Assembly: GCA_947254385.1 (NCBI GenBank)
Contig: CAMYCP010000073.1
Location: forward strand, 1-6,655
Length of the DNA stretch: 6,655 bases
Direction of reading: 5' to 3'
Source of the DNA: an uncultured Filifactor sp.
Lineage (GTDB): Bacteria > Bacillota > Clostridia > Peptostreptococcales > Filifactoraceae
In this document: positions 5,778 through 6,655 of the stretch, one piece after another
Layout: the number at the start of each line of letters is the position of its first letter
Position numbering within the stretch: the stretch's first letter is position 1
Translations under genes and position numbers: made by a program
Notes under the pieces: generated by a model
What the model saw: only the letters and a program-made list of their open reading frames with translations
Told to the model about the DNA's origin: nothing
Databases searched by the model: none

Positions 5778-6020
5778 TCATTCGTCATCGTATTCCGGTT
5801 CGTAAAAATCTTCTTCATAGTCATATTCAAAATTTTTATAATTATTCTTAAAATATTTATCACTTTTTCTAGGGTGTTTCATTTTATAGTCTTTCTTTAT
5901 TTCGTTTATTTCTTCATCTATCATATTGTCAAATTGTTGTTTTTTAGCTTTTTTATAACGTTTTTCAAGACGCTTTTCTTTTTGAACTTCATGTGATATT
6001 GAATTATCCATATCCTTCAT
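5778..6020 (-). CDS. Small charged protein of unknown function (80 aa)
   Basis: I do not recognise this protein. It starts at ATG 6018-6020 with a strong Shine-Dalgarno AAAGGA (6029-6034) 8 bases upstream, which argues that the gene is real. Residues 11-62 are Lys/Arg-rich and probably helical, with KEKRLEKRYKKAKK at 14-27. Residues 64-80 switch abruptly: 10 are Asp/Glu, 6 are Tyr/Phe and one is Pro, with no basic residue. There are no Cys, no membrane segment and no signal peptide, so it should be cytoplasmic. The basic part could contact nucleic acid or acidic protein and the acidic aromatic tail could mask it; this is inference. It lies downstream of, and in the same direction as, the 114-residue membrane-protein gene, 157-159 bases away. 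No clear terminator follows it. Confidence 0.7.
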   Translation of the reverse strand: MKDMDNSISHEVQKEKRLEKRYKKAKKQQFDNMIDEEINEIKKDYKMKHPRKSDKYFKNNYKNFEYDYEEDFYEPEYDDE

Positions 6021-6130
6021 TGAAAAAATCCTTTCTTTAATTAAACAATACGTACACTTATTTTAAAAATTGAAAAAATTTAAATTCCACTTTTGACAGT
6101 GAATTTCTAAAATAACCGCTTTTTATTTTC

Positions 6131-6162
6131 TCACGTTCATGAAATTATTTCATTTCGTGAAC
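6131..6162. repeat. Overlapping inverted repeats forming two mutually exclusive hairpins
   Basis: Between the two small minus-strand genes, GTTCATGAAAT (6135-6145) pairs with ATTTCGTGAAC (6152-6162), 11 pairs including one G-T, with a 6-base loop. The same bases can pair instead as TCACG/CGTGA (6131-6135 with 6156-6160) plus ATGAAA/TTTCAT (6139-6144 with 6148-6153). Neither form is followed by a T-tract on either strand, so this is not a simple terminator. It may be an operator or a regulatory structure in the leader of the 80-residue protein gene. Confidence 0.45.
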
Positions 6163-6179
6163 ATTATTAAAAAAATCAG

Positions 6180-6524
6180 TTAAAACATATTATGCTCTAC
6201 AAGTTCTTTATATATTTGATTTAACAATACATACAATCGTTGTACACCGTTTTCCAGTCTATAATAGTGCACTATATAAAACATTTCAACCGTAGCGAGC
6301 ATTATGAACAAAAATACGGTTATTGCGTTAAAAAATATTATGGCACATGCGTAAGATAAAAATAACATCAACGCAAAAAACATAGTTACCATAAGATGCA
6401 CGATTCTTTCATGACTTATCCACTTAACTTGAATTTTACCATATTCATAAAGTTCTTTGGAATATGTTTTTTTATCAATTGCATTTTTAAGTATTTTTTC
6501 CTGTCCAAGCAGATATTTATACAC
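6180..6524 (-). CDS. Small two-helix membrane protein of unknown function (114 aa)
   Basis: The protein starts at GTG 6522-6524, supported by GGGTGA (6531-6536) 6 bases upstream. No in-frame ATG occurs until residue 45, inside the membrane region, so the GTG start is well supported. Residues 1-40 form a charged, probably helical soluble segment ending in WISHER. Two hydrophobic helices (about 42-64 and 66-86) with almost no loop make a membrane hairpin, and residues 87-114 are a short soluble tail with HYYRLENG. Lys/Arg flank both ends, so both termini are probably cytoplasmic. I recognise no named family, although small proteins of this general layout occur in Clostridia. It has its own promoter and leads the pair of minus-strand small genes. 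No catalytic motif is seen; a partner or sensor subunit is only a guess. Confidence 0.7.
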   Translation of the reverse strand: MYKYLLGQEKILKNAIDKKTYSKELYEYGKIQVKWISHERIVHLMVTMFFALMLFLSYACAIIFFNAITVFLFIMLATVEMFYIVHYYRLENGVQRLYVLLNQIYKELVEHNMF

Positions 6525-6655
6525 TTTGATTCACCCGAATATAAAAAGTTCAATACGGTTTATATTTCAGTTTATTTTATATCAATTTATGTAAGATGTA
6601 AATATAATTATAGCCGGGATAAATATTTATTCAAATAAAATTTTTGATTGTGACG
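6525..6655. other. Right-edge non-coding region
   Basis: Apart from the promoter and ribosome binding site of the minus-strand membrane-protein gene, these 131 bases show no convincing gene, RNA or repeat. A plus-strand open frame that runs in here from 6396 is antisense to the membrane-protein gene and is not credible. Confidence 0.5.
6574..6602 (-). promoter_or_regulatory. Sigma-70-type promoter for the 114-residue membrane protein gene
   Basis: On the minus strand TTTACA (6597-6602, five of six consensus bases) and TAAAAT (6574-6579, five of six) are separated by exactly 17 bases. Transcription would begin near 6567, giving a leader of about 43 bases before the GTG start at 6524. The surrounding DNA is AT-rich, which raises the chance rate, but both boxes and the spacing fit well. 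Confidence 0.55.

Noticed and set aside
6093..6098. Perfect TTGACA on the plus strand as a -35 box
   Set aside because: The sequence 17 bases downstream is CCGCTT, not a -10 box, and no plus-strand gene follows.
6396..6638. Plus-strand open frame at the right edge
   Set aside because: Phe/Ile/Tyr-rich shadow opposite the small membrane-protein gene and its promoter, without a ribosome binding site.

Overview
The window looks like a piece of a low-G+C (by eye about one-third G+C) Firmicutes chromosome, most likely from the Clostridia/Tissierellia. The support is AT-rich spacers, AGGAG/GAAAGG-type ribosome binding sites, TTG and GTG starts next to good Shine-Dalgarno sites, and the mltG-trmR-trhP gene order, which matches the Bacillus subtilis yrrL-yrrM-yrrN/O region. 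The species cannot be fixed from this sequence.

Layout, left to right. Positions 1-290 hold the 3' end of a membrane-protein gene that begins outside the window. A roughly 236-base spacer (291-526) follows, with two adjacent inverted repeats and a short coding-like remnant. Next is a tight plus-strand run of five genes: nudF (527-1075, ADP-ribose pyrophosphatase), pdp (1096-2409, pyrimidine-nucleoside phosphorylase), mltG (2418-3428, endolytic murein transglycosylase with a lipoprotein-type signal), trmR (3442-4119, tRNA 5-hydroxyuridine methyltransferase) and trhP (4106-5326, U32-family tRNA hydroxylation protein). Gaps are 8-20 bases and the last two genes overlap, so this is almost certainly one operon. 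A convergent minus-strand tRNA-Pro(CGG) gene follows (5380-5456), with its own promoter and terminator. A gene-free stretch (5457-5777) contains plus-strand hairpins and a canonical plus-strand terminator with no obvious gene of its own. The right end holds two small minus-strand genes of unknown function: an 80-residue charged protein (5778-6020) and a 114-residue two-helix membrane protein (6180-6524) with a recognisable promoter.

How the genes fit together. nudF and pdp are nucleotide/nucleoside housekeeping and salvage functions, mltG acts on nascent peptidoglycan, and trmR with trhP form a two-step pathway that turns U34 of certain tRNAs into 5-methoxyuridine. The neighbouring tRNA-Pro has C34, so it is not itself a substrate. 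It reads CCG directly, and the operon's proline codons are rich in CCG and CCT and nearly lack CCA, which is surprising in AT-rich DNA.

Most of the window is conserved housekeeping sequence, and I see no mobile element, CRISPR array or clear new multi-gene system. The least explained parts are the orphan structured region before the plus-strand terminator at 5716-5749, the two small minus-strand proteins, and the overlapping alternative hairpins between them.
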